From assembly GCA_905221605.1 (NCBI GenBank), contig CAJNDS010002135.1:239501-303500 (forward strand): DNA of 64,000 nucleotides, given 5' to 3'. This document shows positions 1 to 13,700 of this stretch, piece after piece. The notes below the pieces were generated by a model, which was given only the letters and a program-made list of their open reading frames with translations, did no database searches and was not told where the DNA came from. The stretch comes from Symbiodinium natans. Lineage: Eukaryota > Sar > Dinophyceae > Suessiales > Symbiodiniaceae. How positions within the stretch are numbered: position 1 is the first letter of the stretch; each line of letters opens with the position of its first letter. The position numbers and the translations under genes are program-made.

Positions 1-974
1 CCGAAGGTGTTGAGGACAGAGGCCAATCACTGTTTTTGTTAGACGACGTCTTGAGGCTGGGGAAGCCAGCTCGCCCACCCTGCACTGATCCAGAAGTTGC
101 TGATACTCCTTCCCATTTCTGCCTCTTGGGCAGCAGAGTTGGCATGATCTCAGACGCATCCCCGGTGCAGAAGGCTGGCACAGCCAAGGTTTGTGCTGCG
201 GCAACAGTGTACAGCAGCAACCTGGAAGCATGATGGATTGCTGCAGCCTTCACATCATCTTTTGCATAGTGAGAACCAAACGAAAGGGAAGTCCTTTTCT
301 ATGGACAGGAAGGAACGAGGAGAGGGAGAACCAAGAGAACGATGGACACAGTGAAATTGAAGTAGACGGAGAGAAAGCAGGAGCAACAGCCAGAAAGGCT
401 GGACAGAAATCATCAACACCAGGTCAACAGAAAGAACGATCAGCAAATAGCCATGCGCATTGACACTCCGAGAGGAACGACGTGAAGCAAACAACAGAAG
501 TGAGATAAGATGGGCAGCAAAACATCAACACAGTATAACACAGTCAGAAAGAAAGAGGCAAACGAAGAACTACCGCACCGAAAGAATAAGGCCCTGCCCA
601 ACATGTCAACAGATGGCAGACAAACCATCTTCGGCCTGTAGATAGAGACCTTAAGGAACTTGCCGAGTTTCTGTGAACATAGTGAGGAACTCTCTGATCA
701 TGCAAGAAAGTTCACGGCATAGAGTTTTTCCCTCGCGACTTTTGTCTGTGATGCTGAGGTTACATGTGCATCGGGGAGGAGTGTCTGCTTCGTGAGGATG
801 TGGCTGACACAGTTATTGGTTCATGCGCCGCTGACCATGAGTTGGATGCTTGTAGCAGCGTCTGGCCTTTGTAGGTTGTGAAGTATGCGCTTATGGCGGC
901 ATTTACTGGTTGCCGCCTGGCTTAGCACATGTGTTTGGTCCTTCTTTCACAGAGAGTTGCTGCATGCTTTCTAG

Positions 975-1647
975 ATGAATCTTAAGGTTTTGCTGGCCTG
1001 GTGGGTATCGGAGGCCGGGACGATGAGCACCACACGATCTGTGAGTGAAGGCAGCAAACACACTGGCAGGTGGGCTCATCTTCAGCCCCTTCTTCCTCTT
1101 GATGGGCGTGGATCCGTCAGTGGCCGTCGCTACTTCCTCGACATGCACCTTCGGCTGCGAAGCTCATGGAACATCGAGTTTCTCCTTCCCAGCCTCCCTA
1201 GGTTTTCCTGTGCACGTTTGGGTGCCCGATCGAAGGTGTCATCTTTACGTCGGCCTCCACTACCTTTCAGTATCTGCTCACAGGGCGAATTATCATGTCA
1301 CTGGCTCTTTTCTATGGGGTCGCTTGGCTCCGAATATGCAACCCACCGAAGCCTTCCCAGAAGGCCCAAGCCTCCCAAAAGGATGTGCATCAAAATCCAG
1401 GCAACCTTCGGTTGCAGTCCAAGGTGTGCAACCTGGCGGCCTCTTACTGTGGCACATCCCTGGTCCTCAAACTCCAGGAGATGTTCCCCAACCGCCGTTC
1501 GGTGGTTTCGGGCATTGTCCAAGGCCCAGAGAGCTTTTCCATGCTTTCGGACGGTTCTTCCTTGCGATTGGTACGTTGCAAGATGAGGTGACTGTGGCCG
1601 TGCTGCTTAGTGCAGCCCTGGTGGCTGCGAAGCTTGTGACTATGTGA
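975..1647 (+). other. Stop-poor interval with two overlapping long frames
   Basis: Two + strand frames are open together for about 200 codons each (975-1586 and 1045-1647), and parts of the - strand are open too. Neither translation shows a domain I recognise. The second contains short hydrophobic stretches and a Pro/Gly-rich segment. With several frames open at once the cause may be composition, although a real exon could be hidden here. No function is proposed. Confidence 0.2.
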
Positions 1648-2137
1648 TGGCGAGTTCTTGATCGTAGGCACAAGTGGTGTTTTCGATGACACCCAGCCAG
1701 CTGCAGCGTCGAAGATCACGCCAACATAATCCACTTGGAGATGAGACGAAGAAGGTGAGGGGCGACCGATTCAACTCACCACGAAGGCTGCGATTCAACA
1801 TCGTGGAGTGGCTTGTTCAGAGGCTGCAGAGAGGTCGCAGGCTGGGCGCCATCCGGTACCCCGGCCAAAAATGCCTTTGCTTCATGTGATCTTGCAAGAG
1901 TTGCTCGTGAGCCGTCCCATGCCAACCTTCTCTTCTGGGATCGAGCAGTCTCCTGGCCTCCTGAGCAGTACAGACACACACGCTACCGCTACCGGTAGCG
2001 CAGCGCAGCGCAGCGCCGCGTAGCTCAGAAGCGGACTTGAAGAGACGGCTAAGCCTGCCATAAGCCATGTCAAAGCCTTGAAACTCGTGGTTCCTGTCCT
2101 CCGAGCTGGGGGACCCTTTCTGCCATGGCCTCACTGC

Positions 2138-2195
2138 GGTCGGCCTCGCTGCGGTCAGCCTCGCCGCGGTCAGCGTCGCCGCGGTCGCCGTCGAA
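2138..2195. repeat. GC-rich degenerate minisatellite
   Basis: Imperfect copies of a unit of about 12-15 nt (variants of GCGGTCAGCCTCGCC) repeat four to five times. Seen directly in the sequence; no function is inferred. Confidence 0.6.
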
Positions 2196-4484
2196 GGCTG
2201 CGGTCGACTTCGAGGCACCAGTAGGTTGGGGATGTGAAGTTGAGTTTCAGGAAGGTTCCAAAATCCAAAGGGGCAAGATGAATCTGGCAAATATCTGATA
2301 ACGCTGTCAGCTTGAAGGGATGTGGATCCACTGTGGATCCTGTCATCAGGTGCCTAAACGTAATACGCGCCACTGACACCGAGAGATGATTGTGGTGAGA
2401 AGTCGGCCAGCAAGGAAGAGACTCGGAGGGACAGGTCGCATCCTATCGCACCTCCACATGGCAGTCACAGCCATATCCATAGCCTGCCTTTGACTGAAAG
2501 GAAGATCTGCCTGGGTACTACCTCATTGTCCATAACAATGCAGCTGTGAGATCGAGCTCGTCTAGAGCTCAGATGGCAAATGCTGGCGAGACATTCTAGA
2601 TGTGGGGAGGTTGACTGTGATTGATGTGCAGCAAGCCAGGTCTTTGGATTCGCCAGTGGCCCGGAAGCCCAGCTGTACGCAGCTCCAGACTTGGGAGGCT
2701 CCAGACTTGGCAACGAACTGGATCGGAGGTCGCGCAGCTGGCGGCTGGCGAGGTTGTCCATGTCCTAGAGGCCACGTGGCTCAGCAGTCAGACTCAGCCC
2801 CAAAGTTTTCCACCGACTTGGCCCCTGGTCACAGTCAGACTTGCAGGAAGGGCCCTTGGGGCTTGAGGTCTTGCGATCAGGGTTGAGGATCTCTTTACCA
2901 CCATCACTCCCTTTCGGGGTGCTCACTACTTCGAACGTATCCATCCTCGACAGGGTCTGATCAGGCTTTGGAAGCCACTAGATCGATGCCCAAACATAAA
3001 GAAGTTCAGAAATACTTTTCTTGGCCACTGCGCCAAGCTCTTTGCAAGTTGAGCTGTGGTTGCTGAGTTGCCGCGAAGGTCCTGCCAATGCCGCACGTCG
3101 ACAGAGCCGGGACCCCGACTGGGGCTCGGGGGTCAAAAAGCAGCACAGCTGCATTCCCTCCCATGCAGATGTATTCTGTGCCGCGAGCTCGCAGTAAGTA
3201 CTGTGCATGGATTTCCGGCAGATGTTGCCTGGAGTTCGTCGCAGCAGACTCCGCTCGTACCCACATGCGCTTGGTGCCTGCAATGCAGTCATGGCCGGTG
3301 TGGACGTTTTGTGTATCTGCAATCGGAGCCCGGTATCATCCGGAGCTTAGCTCCTGCAAGGACATAATTCTGGCGCCATCACTGGAATTCTGATAGAAGA
3401 GTGAGCCTACTTGTGGGCCCCAATTGTTGGACTAAGCTGACTGTTTCTTTTGGTGTCGGAACCTTCTTGCGGTCCTTTGCCGCGTTTGCCACCGCGGCCT
3501 TGGCTTAGCCCCACACTTTTTGAGTCGTCATGCGAAGGATCAATGTCCATCGAGCCTCAGGTCAGGGCGAAGATCGACAATCCGAGCGGGTGGATTTCAC
3601 TGCTCGAGACGAAGGCTCGGGCCGTAACACGGGTGTTTGCAGAAGTTCCAAGACCACGGAGCCTTAGGCACATCCTCTGAAGATCCTAAGCCTTGCTCCC
3701 TCATGCTCTGCGCTTGTGTCTGTTTCCCTGAAGGATGGTTATCGGTGGGCGATAAAGCAGGCTCGCAACAGCGGAGGTACTTTCGTATTCCTACCAGCCT
3801 ATCGGGGCAAGGGCATAGGTGAAGGCCTGTAAAGGCATTCAGGCAGGACTGGGGCAGAAGTGTTGAGCCTCTTCGTGCCAGAATTGATCTAGCAGCCTAG
3901 CATCATTCTGTAGTTTGGGCAGCCATGATCAAAGTATGAACCCCAACCCCAGAATGCTAGCTCCTCACCAGGCTGGGGCCCCAAAGGACGCATGGGCCCT
4001 GAAGAAGGCAGGGGGCGGTGAAGGTTGGAAAAGGTTTCTGCAAGGACTTGGGGCAGGGTACACGAGTGTACATGTTTTGTTGAGTTCATCGCGGTGCCGA
4101 CTCGAAAGATGAACCGCACTTCTCCTCTGCCGAGGCGCAGCTTGTGGCAGAGGTGAAGAGACGTGATGCCGAGCTGCCGCATGGTCGCAAAGTGAAGTAC
4201 TCCTGCATCTCGGGCAAATGAAGCCGTGCCCTTCTCTCCTGTTGTGTTCAACGGTTGTCCACTGCCACGTGTGAGTTTCACAGTGCAGTTAGCAGGCAGT
4301 ACTGGCTCGCTGTGGCTGAGAGGCACTGGGTGGGTTGTGCATGCTATGCTGTGGTGTTCAACCCTTCTTGCGGAGAGGCAGACATGCCTGTAAAGCAACA
4401 TGTCCGGAGAATCTGCTGCTTAGTCACTATCCTACCCATCCCGAGGCTGGCCATACACTCTTGAAACAGCATGACGATGAAGCT

Positions 4485-4855
4485 ACTGCGCAGGTTGCGG
4501 GCCGAACACCAGCGCTCCCTGCAAAGCACAGAGGAGATTGCTGCAGATGTGGAGGCGACAGCAGGGGGTAGCTTGCACCCTGGGTGAACACAGCTTTTTC
4601 TGGTTGGATCGATGTCTGGGCTTTGTTTGACACAGTTCGCTTCAATACCATCTGTTGCCGACACGAGACTCTGTAGACTTCTTGAAGGCGCGCGTCCTGA
4701 AGGGGTACCGCGTGCCAGCAGCCCAGAGTACCATCATGTACCACGCTCGAGGGCTGGATTGCTTGCTCGCATTGTCTTTACTCTTTGGGCCCCAGAAAGC
4801 AAAGGTCCGAGTGGAGTTCCAGCGGGCAGCCAGCCACGCCCTTTTCTCATTCTGA
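4485..4855 (+). CDS. Possible exons of an unrecognised gene
   Basis: Two stretches look like protein. About 4470-4570 reads as a basic and acidic helix (LLRRLRAEHQRSLQST). About 4655-4855 is a 66-codon open frame (DSVDFLKARVLKGYRVPAAQ and onward) ending in a stop. No domain is recognised. They may belong to one spliced gene, but no convincing splice junction was found between them. A dispersed repeat follows directly at 4903. This call is inference from amino-acid composition only. Confidence 0.25.
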
Positions 4856-4902
4856 GAAGGCCAGCGCCCTGGGCTTGCTCCAGTTGCTCAATCTGCTCAA
4901 AT

Positions 4903-5005
4903 GGTGGCTTCCGAAATGAGGGTACCTTTATCGGGGTCCTTATTTTTCAGGGAATCCTACTCTTTTGGGGGTCTATTTCAGGGGTCCCCCGTGTTCGTAA
5001 ACCCC
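4903..5005. repeat. Dispersed short element, family 2, copy 1
   Basis: This is a roughly 100-bp segment with the order GCTTCCGAAAT, GGGTACC, GGGGTCCTTATT, GGGAATCCTACTCTTT, GGGGTC, TTCGTAAAC. A close copy lies at 51838-51950 and shorter relatives lie at 20648-20755 and 36384-36430. Several unlinked copies suggest a mobile or formerly mobile short element. Confidence 0.6.
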
Positions 5006-5049
5006 CCAAATCGAATCTATCCTTGCAACGCTCCTTCGGGTCCTAGGCA

Positions 5050-8000
5050 GTGCAGATGCAGACGTTGGCGATGAAACTTGGCCATGGCCCGAGAGCGACT
5101 CCGGATGCATGGTGGCAGGTATCCCGAAGCGCCCAACCTGACACGCTGGGATAACCCTAAAACCCCAAAGCAGTGCTCAAAACGCAATCAACCAAGGTAC
5201 CTGTTGCCGGTTGCTTCCCTCTGCCTTTTCATACCTTAACTCAATTCCAATCAAGTCCTCGATTTTTTGTAGAGATGTACAACGGAAAGCACCGGATCAG
5301 GCTGACACGGCCTTTCAGTGAACCCCAGGCACCCTGGGTCCCTATCCCGGTCCTTGTGGTCCGCCCGGTCCTGCGCCGCAACCTCGGGTGTTCGAGGTCC
5401 AGCACAGAAGGGAGATGAAAGAGACAATGTGTATCATGAAGGGTACCCACTTATCACAACTGCAGCACTCGCTTAAGGCTGGCAGATCAGAAGAGTTCGC
5501 TGCCGGAGGTCGGGTGGATGTGTCTTGCGTCTTGTGTCTTGTGTGTGAGTGCGTGTGTATGTGTATGTGTGGTGTTTGTTTTGTGTGTGCTGTCTGTGCT
5601 CAGGCGGCTCCGACAGACCCAAACTACCAAGTGCCCGCAGGGCTGCCGCCGGGATCGAAGGCCGCTCGAGACCTCCACACACTCCGGTAAAACTAGGAAC
5701 TGCAATGAAACTACAGGAACCCTTGGCCACAGAATCCCAGATAATGCGTGACGGCGGCGGGGTCCCTTTTGGCACAATCTTGGCAGCATGAGGTAGTGGG
5801 CTTCCGCAGGGTGCCATCGCCGCAAACAAAGGACGAGTTCAAGGACGCGGGCCCAAAGCCTTGCGGGGCCTGTTCGTTGCTCATGAACCAACACCTTCAC
5901 CTCGGCATGGAACACATGCTCTTTATCTGCTGCTGAATGTGGCTTGTTGCACGGCATATCGGGATCGGCAGGCATCATGCTTTGCTGATCTCTCGGTCTG
6001 TGGCAGGAGATGCCGCAGGTGGCTTCCATTTGCAGACTTTTCCACGGGAAGCTGCTCCACACTGTAGTGATGTCAGATGCTTGTCACCTGCAGCCAGAAT
6101 GTTTCGCGCAGGCATCTGGTCGGGTTGTTCACTCGAATGCCATCTTGCAGCCTGCCCCTTATGCAGTTCTCGACCCAAGAGAAAGTTGTCTGCTTGTGTT
6201 TGTTGGGTGCCATTATGTATCAAAGGCCGAGCCGCGTCTACTCCACGCAGCCAGGAGATGTTCATCAGAGCGAGGGTGTGTGCGCAAGCCGGTGAAGGAG
6301 AGAACGAGAGAGAGAGCGTATGTCCTTCATTTTTAGGCGTAGACACTGGCGATTTGGAGCTACACTAGCTTGCCGAGTAATGTGAAATCCTTGTTTCAGC
6401 ACACAAGGACAAGCGAGGGGACTCACGAACCTAGCATCAGAACGCTGATGCAGTCGCAGGAGAACTGTCCATAAAAGCAATCCGGCTCCACTCATGAAAC
6501 GGACCAGATCCAACCTGCTCCTGGTACGAGCAGCGACATCCAGTCGCTTTCTGGTCCGTACCGGGTAGGGGGAAGATTTTTTAGGCTTCGATACATCGCG
6601 ATACATCGCGATCTGCATTGTCTCGGAACAGGGTATTTGTGCTTCTGCACCGTCACAGATAAAGCACCAACCATGAAGATCATCGAATTTCTGGGAAAGC
6701 TTGTGCACACGCTGGATACAACCTCCCTCACGCCTGACTTTGAGCCGCCTAAGCGTCGTCATGCCGAGAGATGTACTGGCGACTTATTATTCCCGGCGCA
6801 TCAGCTCGTACGCGTGGCCAACGCGGCACCTTGTGCCGAATCGTCTTGCGGTCAGAAAGCTTGAAGAATGCTCCTCATCTCCCTCTTGTGGGCCACGCGC
6901 AGTTGCCCGAGCTTCAACAAATATGCTTGAACCCATCTAGTGACCGATTGCACACTTGCATGAACAAGAACAGCAGGCCCGAAGATTGGCCAAGACTGAA
7001 CTTCTGAAAGCCTGGAGAGCAAGTTGTCTTTGTTGTTTTGTCTCCCGATTTGCAGGTACCCGATCGTGCGAGCGCCCATGGGCGTGGCAGCGAACTTGCT
7101 TGACAGGCTGGTGTCTGCTCTCGTTCAGTTGCTCACATCCTTTGCATGGGTGCTCCTTGGGCAGGCCCTTGACCCAGGCAAGTGCTGCAAACTGGACTGC
7201 CCCTGCAGACTTCGGGGAGGCCATTCGTATCGAGACGCCAGGGGCGCATGACATGGGTCAGTGCCACTGTTTCAGCTTAAGTCACGTGTTCGGCATTATC
7301 GCGGCAAAGTGCCGTGAGAGGAATCCGTTTGCAAATCCACCGCAGGGTCGAAGCTTCATCCGAACAGTCTCTGAACCTGAGCCACGAGCTGAGACCGATT
7401 CTCACCACACTTCCTCAAGTTCTTGCTCTGAAGTATCACCGACAAGACGTGCGACGACGGGTTTTGAGATGCACCCTGGTCAATTGGCGGAGTCTTCAGG
7501 TCGCACTCAGACATCAGTCAGCCTCTGAGGGGGGGTGTCTTGAAGCTGAGGACGCCTCACTCTGTGCAACTCACGATATTTGAAGCAGCCCTTGAGACTT
7601 GACACGTGGATAAAGCTGCTTGCACAAGGCCAAAGGCCTATGGCAAAGAAGCAGGAGGAAGGGGTTTGCTTGAAAAGTTGTCGTGTCATGATGTTCGGGG
7701 GTGTACCACTTAGGAGCGTTGTAGATTCCACATGATCCAGGCATCCGCCTTTGCAGACGAAGCAGCGCGTGCGATCGCAGCTCGGCTAGCAAGTTGCTTG
7801 TGAAACACCTGAAGCTAAGTCTAGATACTTCTGCTTCTGCGATGAATGATCCCAGCTTAGTTCTTGCCCAGACTCCAAGACCCGCATCGTTGATTGGGAT
7901 GACAAGTCGGAAGCCTCTGCCTGCAAAGGTCAGCCTCCTGCATGGACCCTCCTCGCAGTGAGAGGGAACGAGTACTCGAAATGGCAACCTTACGTCCTGC

Positions 8001-8980
8001 TAATGCTGAGGTTTGGTTGATCACATTCTTGCGCGGTTAAGTATTAGCCGTTGCCCTGCACATGCCAAGTTAGGCAGACTAATTTCAGCGTAACACACAC
8101 ACACAATGTACATGGCACTTGCGTATTGAATTGTTGATGGATTTGATACTCTGTTGTCAAAGACTTGGTTGAAGCGTGCGCAGCCTGTAGTGCCACAGGA
8201 AATGCGCAGGACCGGTGCTGCAGGCGAACTCCAGCTTGCGTCGGTTGCGTGGCAAGAAATTGGAATAACACGCGTCTTATGGCTATGGCGTGCCCAGTTT
8301 CCTCCGCGTCACAAGCCAGGCCGCACATTGTCATTTGTGCGTATGCCATTGGTGTCCTCGAACCCTCCTTGCAGTTTGAGCGCATTAAGTTCGTGTTGCC
8401 GACTTCTTGATGTCTTGGTGTGGAGACCACTGTGCGGCCAACTGAAGGGATCTCGCGATTGTTAAGGGTTGGGCACTGTTTCAGCTGTGCAACACATTGA
8501 GGGAGGGGATGCTCGTGACAACATCCCTCAACCTGTGCTTGGCCTTGCAGCTGCTGGCGGCTCCACAGTGAGCATGCCTTTTACATACAGAGATAGATAG
8601 ACCGCTCCTGCCGACAAGACAAGGCCGGCTGTACAGGGCTGTATTTGCCCGATGGCGGGTTGAGTTCGTGGTGAGAGCTTAAGGAGCGCGTAGGGGGCAT
8701 AGCGTGCATAGAGCCGAGCTTGCAGGCTGTGTGCACCTTGTGCCAGCCGCTGCCGTCTTGCACGGTGCCCAGCTGATGGCTGCCAAGCAATGAGGGACTG
8801 CTTGAGTTGCTGGTGTTTGTTGTGAGTCTTCTGTAGGCTGCGTAGGTTTGTCCTGGTGAGGTAGCCATGGGGCAGGTCATGGGCATCATCATCGGTGCTT
8901 TCTCTCAGGTCCGCAAGTGACACGCAGAATCACAGATCTGTTGTTTGACACCTCATCGTGGTGGGATCGGATGGCAGATG
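5050..8980. other. Region with no confident gene
   Basis: Mixed-composition sequence. It contains a (GT)n-like tract near 5535-5595. A possible Ser/Glu-rich exon lies at about 7340-7528 (SEPEPRAETDSHHTSSSSCS), with no family assignment. Near 7080-7170 there is a short hydrophobic open stretch. None of these is strong enough for a gene call. Confidence 0.4.
5530..5597. repeat. GT-rich microsatellite
   Basis: An irregular run of GTGTGT and TGTGTATGTG units. Long Cys/Val ORFs across it are artefacts of the repeat. Confidence 0.7.
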
Positions 8981-8999
8981 TCCGCACCCATTCAAGAAT

Positions 9000-9345
9000 A
9001 AAAGGCTCAGCACGACCCGTTGGAGAACCTGCGGCTGGCGGTGGAGCGTGCAGAGGCTGCAGGCGTCGAGCAGGACGCATGGTGTGTATTCTTCCAATAC
9101 TAATGCAAAACTGCAGGCATACGCAAAGTCCCTGGAACTCGGTATAAGCAGTACCTGGAGGATACGCTCGATGATGTGAGGACGAAGCTTGCAGAGCTGG
9201 AGAACGAGGTCGGCAAGGACCGCAGCTGGGGCAGATGTCTGTGCTGGGGTAATGTTTGCACGAACAGTTGGCCAAGATAATTAGGGCGGTGGAAAAGGCG
9301 TACTGGATGATCGCAGACTCCGACAAGTCTGGTGACTCGCGGCTG
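9000..9345 (+). CDS. Coiled-coil protein, several exons (partial)
   Basis: Three consecutive islands encode charged, Leu-containing helices. About 9008-9080 reads DPLENLRLAVERAEAAGVEQ. About 9142-9235 reads YLEDTLDDVRTKLAELENEV. About 9265-9345 reads LAKIIRAVEKAYWMIADSDK. The heptad-like spacing of Leu, Ala and Val suggests a coiled coil. The islands lie in different frames on the + strand, as expected of spliced exons. The last ends in DSDKSGD, which resembles the start of an EF-hand loop, though the rest of such a loop was not seen. Gene limits and function are unknown. Confidence 0.45.
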
Positions 9346-9349
9346 TCAG

Positions 9350-10730
9350 TTCCGACTGCCTTTCACAGGAGCTTTCGATCTCGGTTCGGCATGCTGTAAG
9401 TGGCGAGACGCTCACAGTGGTGCGGCCGCGGCAACAGAACCCACATGGATTTTTAAGTGCAATCATGTGCCATGACCTCATGCGCCATCATGCTGTCCAT
9501 AAATATGGAGCTTGAGAGTTTTTGCTCGTTCAATGGCCTGGTTGTGACAGGTTGTGGAAGCATTTTGTTTGCAACAGCTGCTGGTAGACTGCCAGGTACG
9601 AGCACGACCGTCAGACACGCCTGCCTACCTACGAGAACATGTGCTGAGAGCTACCGGTATGGAGCCCAGGTCTTCATTGCATCCCTAAGATCCACGCTTC
9701 ATCCTTCAGCTCTTTAAAGAACCTTAGCGAGGAGCACTATCACATACGGAGTGCTTAGGGGGGGTGTGGGGAAAGGCCTTGGAAAGGTCCGCTTGCAACT
9801 TGCTTCAAGGTGACGGAGGCGTCGCTCTCCACTTCCTCTTCCAGTCGCAGGCGCCGCAGGGACTGCTTCCGACCGGGTCTGACGCTGCGCCCGTCTGCGT
9901 TCAGTCTTGCAGGCAAATTGCAGGCTTCTGTGCGCTGGTTTACGTGTGCTGGGTGTTTGGTGCTGATCGTGGATATAGCTGCGAGGTGTTGGATGAGAAG
10001 GTCAGCCTCCGAGACTCCGGTCGGGAGCCTGGTCGACCATTCGCTACCAACATTGTGCTCCTCCTACTGGCTCAGAACTACCTCATGTTACCGATACCCA
10101 CCTTCTCTTTGGTCTTCGTCTTGATGTGCGTTTTGATTTTTGGATTAAGCTTTCGGATTGGATGTGCTCATGAAATCCCTCTTCCTTGCTGACCAGCATG
10201 TCTCTCTTTCCTGCTGGCGAGCACGAAGCTTCGGCTGGCCAATATTTCCGAAGAGCCCACAAGAGGCCTTGGAGCTCAAGTGATAGTACCAACATGTCTC
10301 ATGTGCGAAACCGCAAGCAGTGCAAATCTCCAGGGAGCAACGAAATTTGTCTTGCGGGAGCTATGGTCCGTTCTAAGTGTTGCATCCTGGCGTTTCTGGC
10401 GTGTTGTTGGTACTCTCGGGGTTGAGAAAAAACAGAGGCCACAGGCCTGCGTCGTATCGTTTTCCAAAGAAGAGCACCGCTGCTTGGACTCTGTTGAGGC
10501 CTCGTAGATGGTGACACGGTCTTCCTGGTTCAGACGCCCTTGCTCTGCGTGGGAGTCTCAGACACGCCAGGTTGTGGCACGCATGGCATCGTGGTTTCGA
10601 GGGGCTTGTGGGTACGCAGAGTTCAGATTCGGAGCCAACATCTTCAAAGTAGAAGTGGAAGCATCAGGTTGAAGCTTCAAATCGGTGCGCATGCTTTTAC
10701 AGAGTGGATGCTCGCAAACTGTCCTCGCTT
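9350..10730. other. Region with no confident gene
   Basis: No recognisable domain. It lies between the coiled-coil exons and the first WD40 repeat exon. A 142-codon open frame at 9764-10192 includes a hydrophobic C-terminal part of aromatic and aliphatic residues but matches no family I know. Undetected 5' exons of the WD40 gene may lie here. Confidence 0.35.
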
Positions 10731-10736
10731 TCGCAG

Positions 10737-10772
10737 CTGACCGCGTCCTTCGACGGAACTGCGAGAATATGG
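10737..10772 (+). CDS. WD40 exon (C-terminal half repeat)
   Basis: Encodes LTASFDGTARIW, the second half of a WD40 unit ending in the Trp. The acceptor is TTTCGCAG just before 10737. The matching first half was not found upstream. Confidence 0.75.
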
Positions 10773-13700
10773 TGGGCCCGGCCTGAGTTGATGGGACACC
10801 CTACGTCCGCTGTGCCGTGGTGGAGGGTTGATGGTTTAGGGCTCTGGTTGAGGGAAGCATGTGATCGGACACCGGCTGATCGAGCCATGATGTCAGCATG
10901 AATCTCTTGCGGCTGAAGAAATGCATGGCAGGTCTTAAGGCCTTATTGTTTCTTTTTGGTATTGTCATGAAATCTCGTGGAGCTGGGCTTGAGTTTAGTC
11001 TTTCTTTGGCGGGTAGGGTCGGACATGGTTCGGAAAGCTGCGAGCTATTCATTCTATCATGGCATGGGTGAGGGGGGAGGGGGCAATATTGAACGTTTCA
11101 CAGGAAGCTTCTTCTTTGCGGGTGCGGGGGGTGGGGGCCAAATTGACTGTTTCCAGGGAACCTGTTCTTTTTGGATGGACTCCATCCGCAAGAAGCAAGA
11201 GCAACAGCAGCAGAGTGTGCACATTCCCAGCGTGCATGCGTGCGCGCGGGCGCGTGCGTGTGTGCGCGCGTAACTGTCAGTGCCGCCCTGCAGTGCACTG
11301 GCGCCCACGTCACGCACTTGGACTGGCTTTCGTTGGCCTCGGCTTGCCCCTCGAGTCGTTGTGAAGGGTTGCTGCCGAGAGTATGCTGCCAGGTACTTGC
11401 AAAGTGGTGACTGCCGGAAAATGCTGGTAGCGCGACGAGGAGGGCAGGCACGCGCTGGAAGAGCTCTAAAGGGAGCTTCACGTCAGGTGAATGTTGCAAA
11501 GCGGGCTAACCGATCATGGCGAGGTCCAGTCTGCAACATTTTCGCACGACGGCTTGATCCTGCTCACAGTGTCGCTGGATGGCGAAGGCAAGCTATGGCA
11601 GGGAGCTCGGACCATGCTTGCTTTCTTGATGATCCTTGATGATGCCTGTCTTCGTGGATGCATTCTACCAAAGGTGTCCAGAGAGTGGACGGCTTCTCTG
11701 TGAGCTTAGTGGACAGGCTGGAGGTGTTTTGCCGCTCGGCTGCTTCAGATGTCTTCTGAGGCCACGAGATGAGAGATTCTGGGAATAGAGCGCTGCCATA
11801 GAGGGGTTTGTCAAGTCAAGCTTTGGTGCAGTGAGCATCTGAGGTCGGGTGAGTTCTCAGCCGATAGCAAATGGATTACGGGTGCATCCGATGATTGCAC
11901 CGCTATAGCTCCCTTGGCATGTTTCCGGCGCAGTGCCGTCTACGCATTGACATGCATACGTCCATACAACCGTGCCACACACGCATCCGTAGTTGCAGAC
12001 AGCTTGCCAGCTGTGTTCCCGCACAGATCTCCATGGCCATTAGCCACGTATTTTCTGAGTGTCATTTGTCATCGTCTTCCTTGCCAAGCTGCTTAGTCCC
12101 AGAGATTCCAAGCCGTTGTCACGAAACAGCACAAGTCGCAAACTTTCATCCTCCTTGGACGTTGTCCATACTGGCATTGCCAGGTTTGGAGTGCCGAGAC
12201 GGGCAAATGCTCGCAAGTCCTCTCCGGACATGATGACGATGCCATGCCTGCTCGTTTTGAGTGAAAAGTAATCCACGCAAAGAAATCATGCACTCAAAGC
12301 TCACTCGTGCCACCTGCCCTTATCACTCACGGCGCGCCTAGTAGATGATCTGTGTAGGTCACAGCACCCTTGCCTCCAGGTTAAGTCAGCTGCTTTCTCC
12401 CCGGATGCCTCACTGGTCGTCACAGCTTCCTGTGATGGTGCGGCACCGACAGACTGAATGATGCTACCACAGAGCATGCGATGAGACGTTAACGTAGCTC
12501 GAAGCATGTCGAAGGTCTGCTAATTCGAAGGCCTCTCGTGATGAAGCATGACATGTGTTGTGCTGTGAAGTGGTGTCCAGGTACCGCTGGCCTCTGGATG
12601 GCAGCAGATGGAAGTAGACTTCGATCTTTTGCCAGCGGCCCAATGTTTCTCTTTCCAGCATGATTCCTCGTGTTCTCGGACTTGCGCCCTTGGGAGCTGT
12701 ATCTGCCGAAGAGACGGGCCTTCATTGTTTTATTTGGCACAACTTTTTCTGAAATTTTCGAAGGTTGGACATGACGACGTGGTAGTGGCCTCAGAGCCAC
12801 GAAGTTGCCCTTTGACACCCTACAATGGGGGCCGTGGGGCCGTACTACAGCATGGAGTTCCGTTGAAGTCTCAAGAGCAGCGGTGTGAATGTCACCAAAG
12901 TCGGAGGATGCGTTGCTTAGAGGGTGTCAGGCCTGGACCCTTTTTAGCTCAGCCTTCGTCGCTGAGGTGAAATCAGCAATGTTCTCCTTTGACGGGTTGC
13001 GCATCATCACGGCGTCCATGGACGGAACTGCGCGGGAGAAGAGCTCAGTCTGATGATTGATAGCTTTCGGCAAGTGCGCCTATGTGAAACATGTGCAACC
13101 GGCGATGCTTTTCTTGCTTGTGGCTCATTTTTCTCGCAGGATTGTAAGTCCGCAGCAAGTGCAAAGCCATGCGAAGTCCCTTCACTAACATGGTATCTTG
13201 CTCGGTAGGGGGGGCACCCTCTGCACTTGCCAAACTTTGAGGTTTGGAACGTTGGAACTGGGGAGTGCCTGCAAGTTTTGCAGGGCCACGCCAAGGACAG
13301 ACCCGGGGAACGAATGTGCTTCTGGAAATGTGTGGACATGTCGGGGAAATGTGTGGAAATGTGTAGGCTTTGACAGGTCTTGGTATGTCTTGATGGTCAA
13401 GGGGTCAGTTTTTCTAGAGGTTCTCTGGAGCCCTTGGCCTCAGTTTTTTCAGACAGCTGCAAGCCCAACCGCAGGGTAGTGCTGATAGTGCTGGCAGGCT
13501 GTCAATAGTGCAGCCTTCTCCCCGGACGATACACTGCGGGCTGCTCAAAGTGCTGTCAAAGTTGATCTGATCGGGACAAGCAGATCTGACTTGGCATATC
13601 ATGCAAGACGTAGCTTGAAAGCCGTCACCAAGTTCAACGTGTTCAGGAGAGTACGTTGCAGGCTATGCAACAGGCCCAGCAGCCTACAATCTGATTGTAA

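Larger units (their letters stand above)
1..4480. other. Region without identifiable genes
   Basis: No recognisable domain was found on either strand. The stretch is of mixed composition with many short ORFs in all frames. It includes a small GC-rich degenerate minisatellite (about 2138-2195) and the stop-poor interval listed separately (975-1647). Unrecognised exons cannot be excluded, because dinoflagellate exons can be shorter than 100 nt. Confidence 0.5.
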
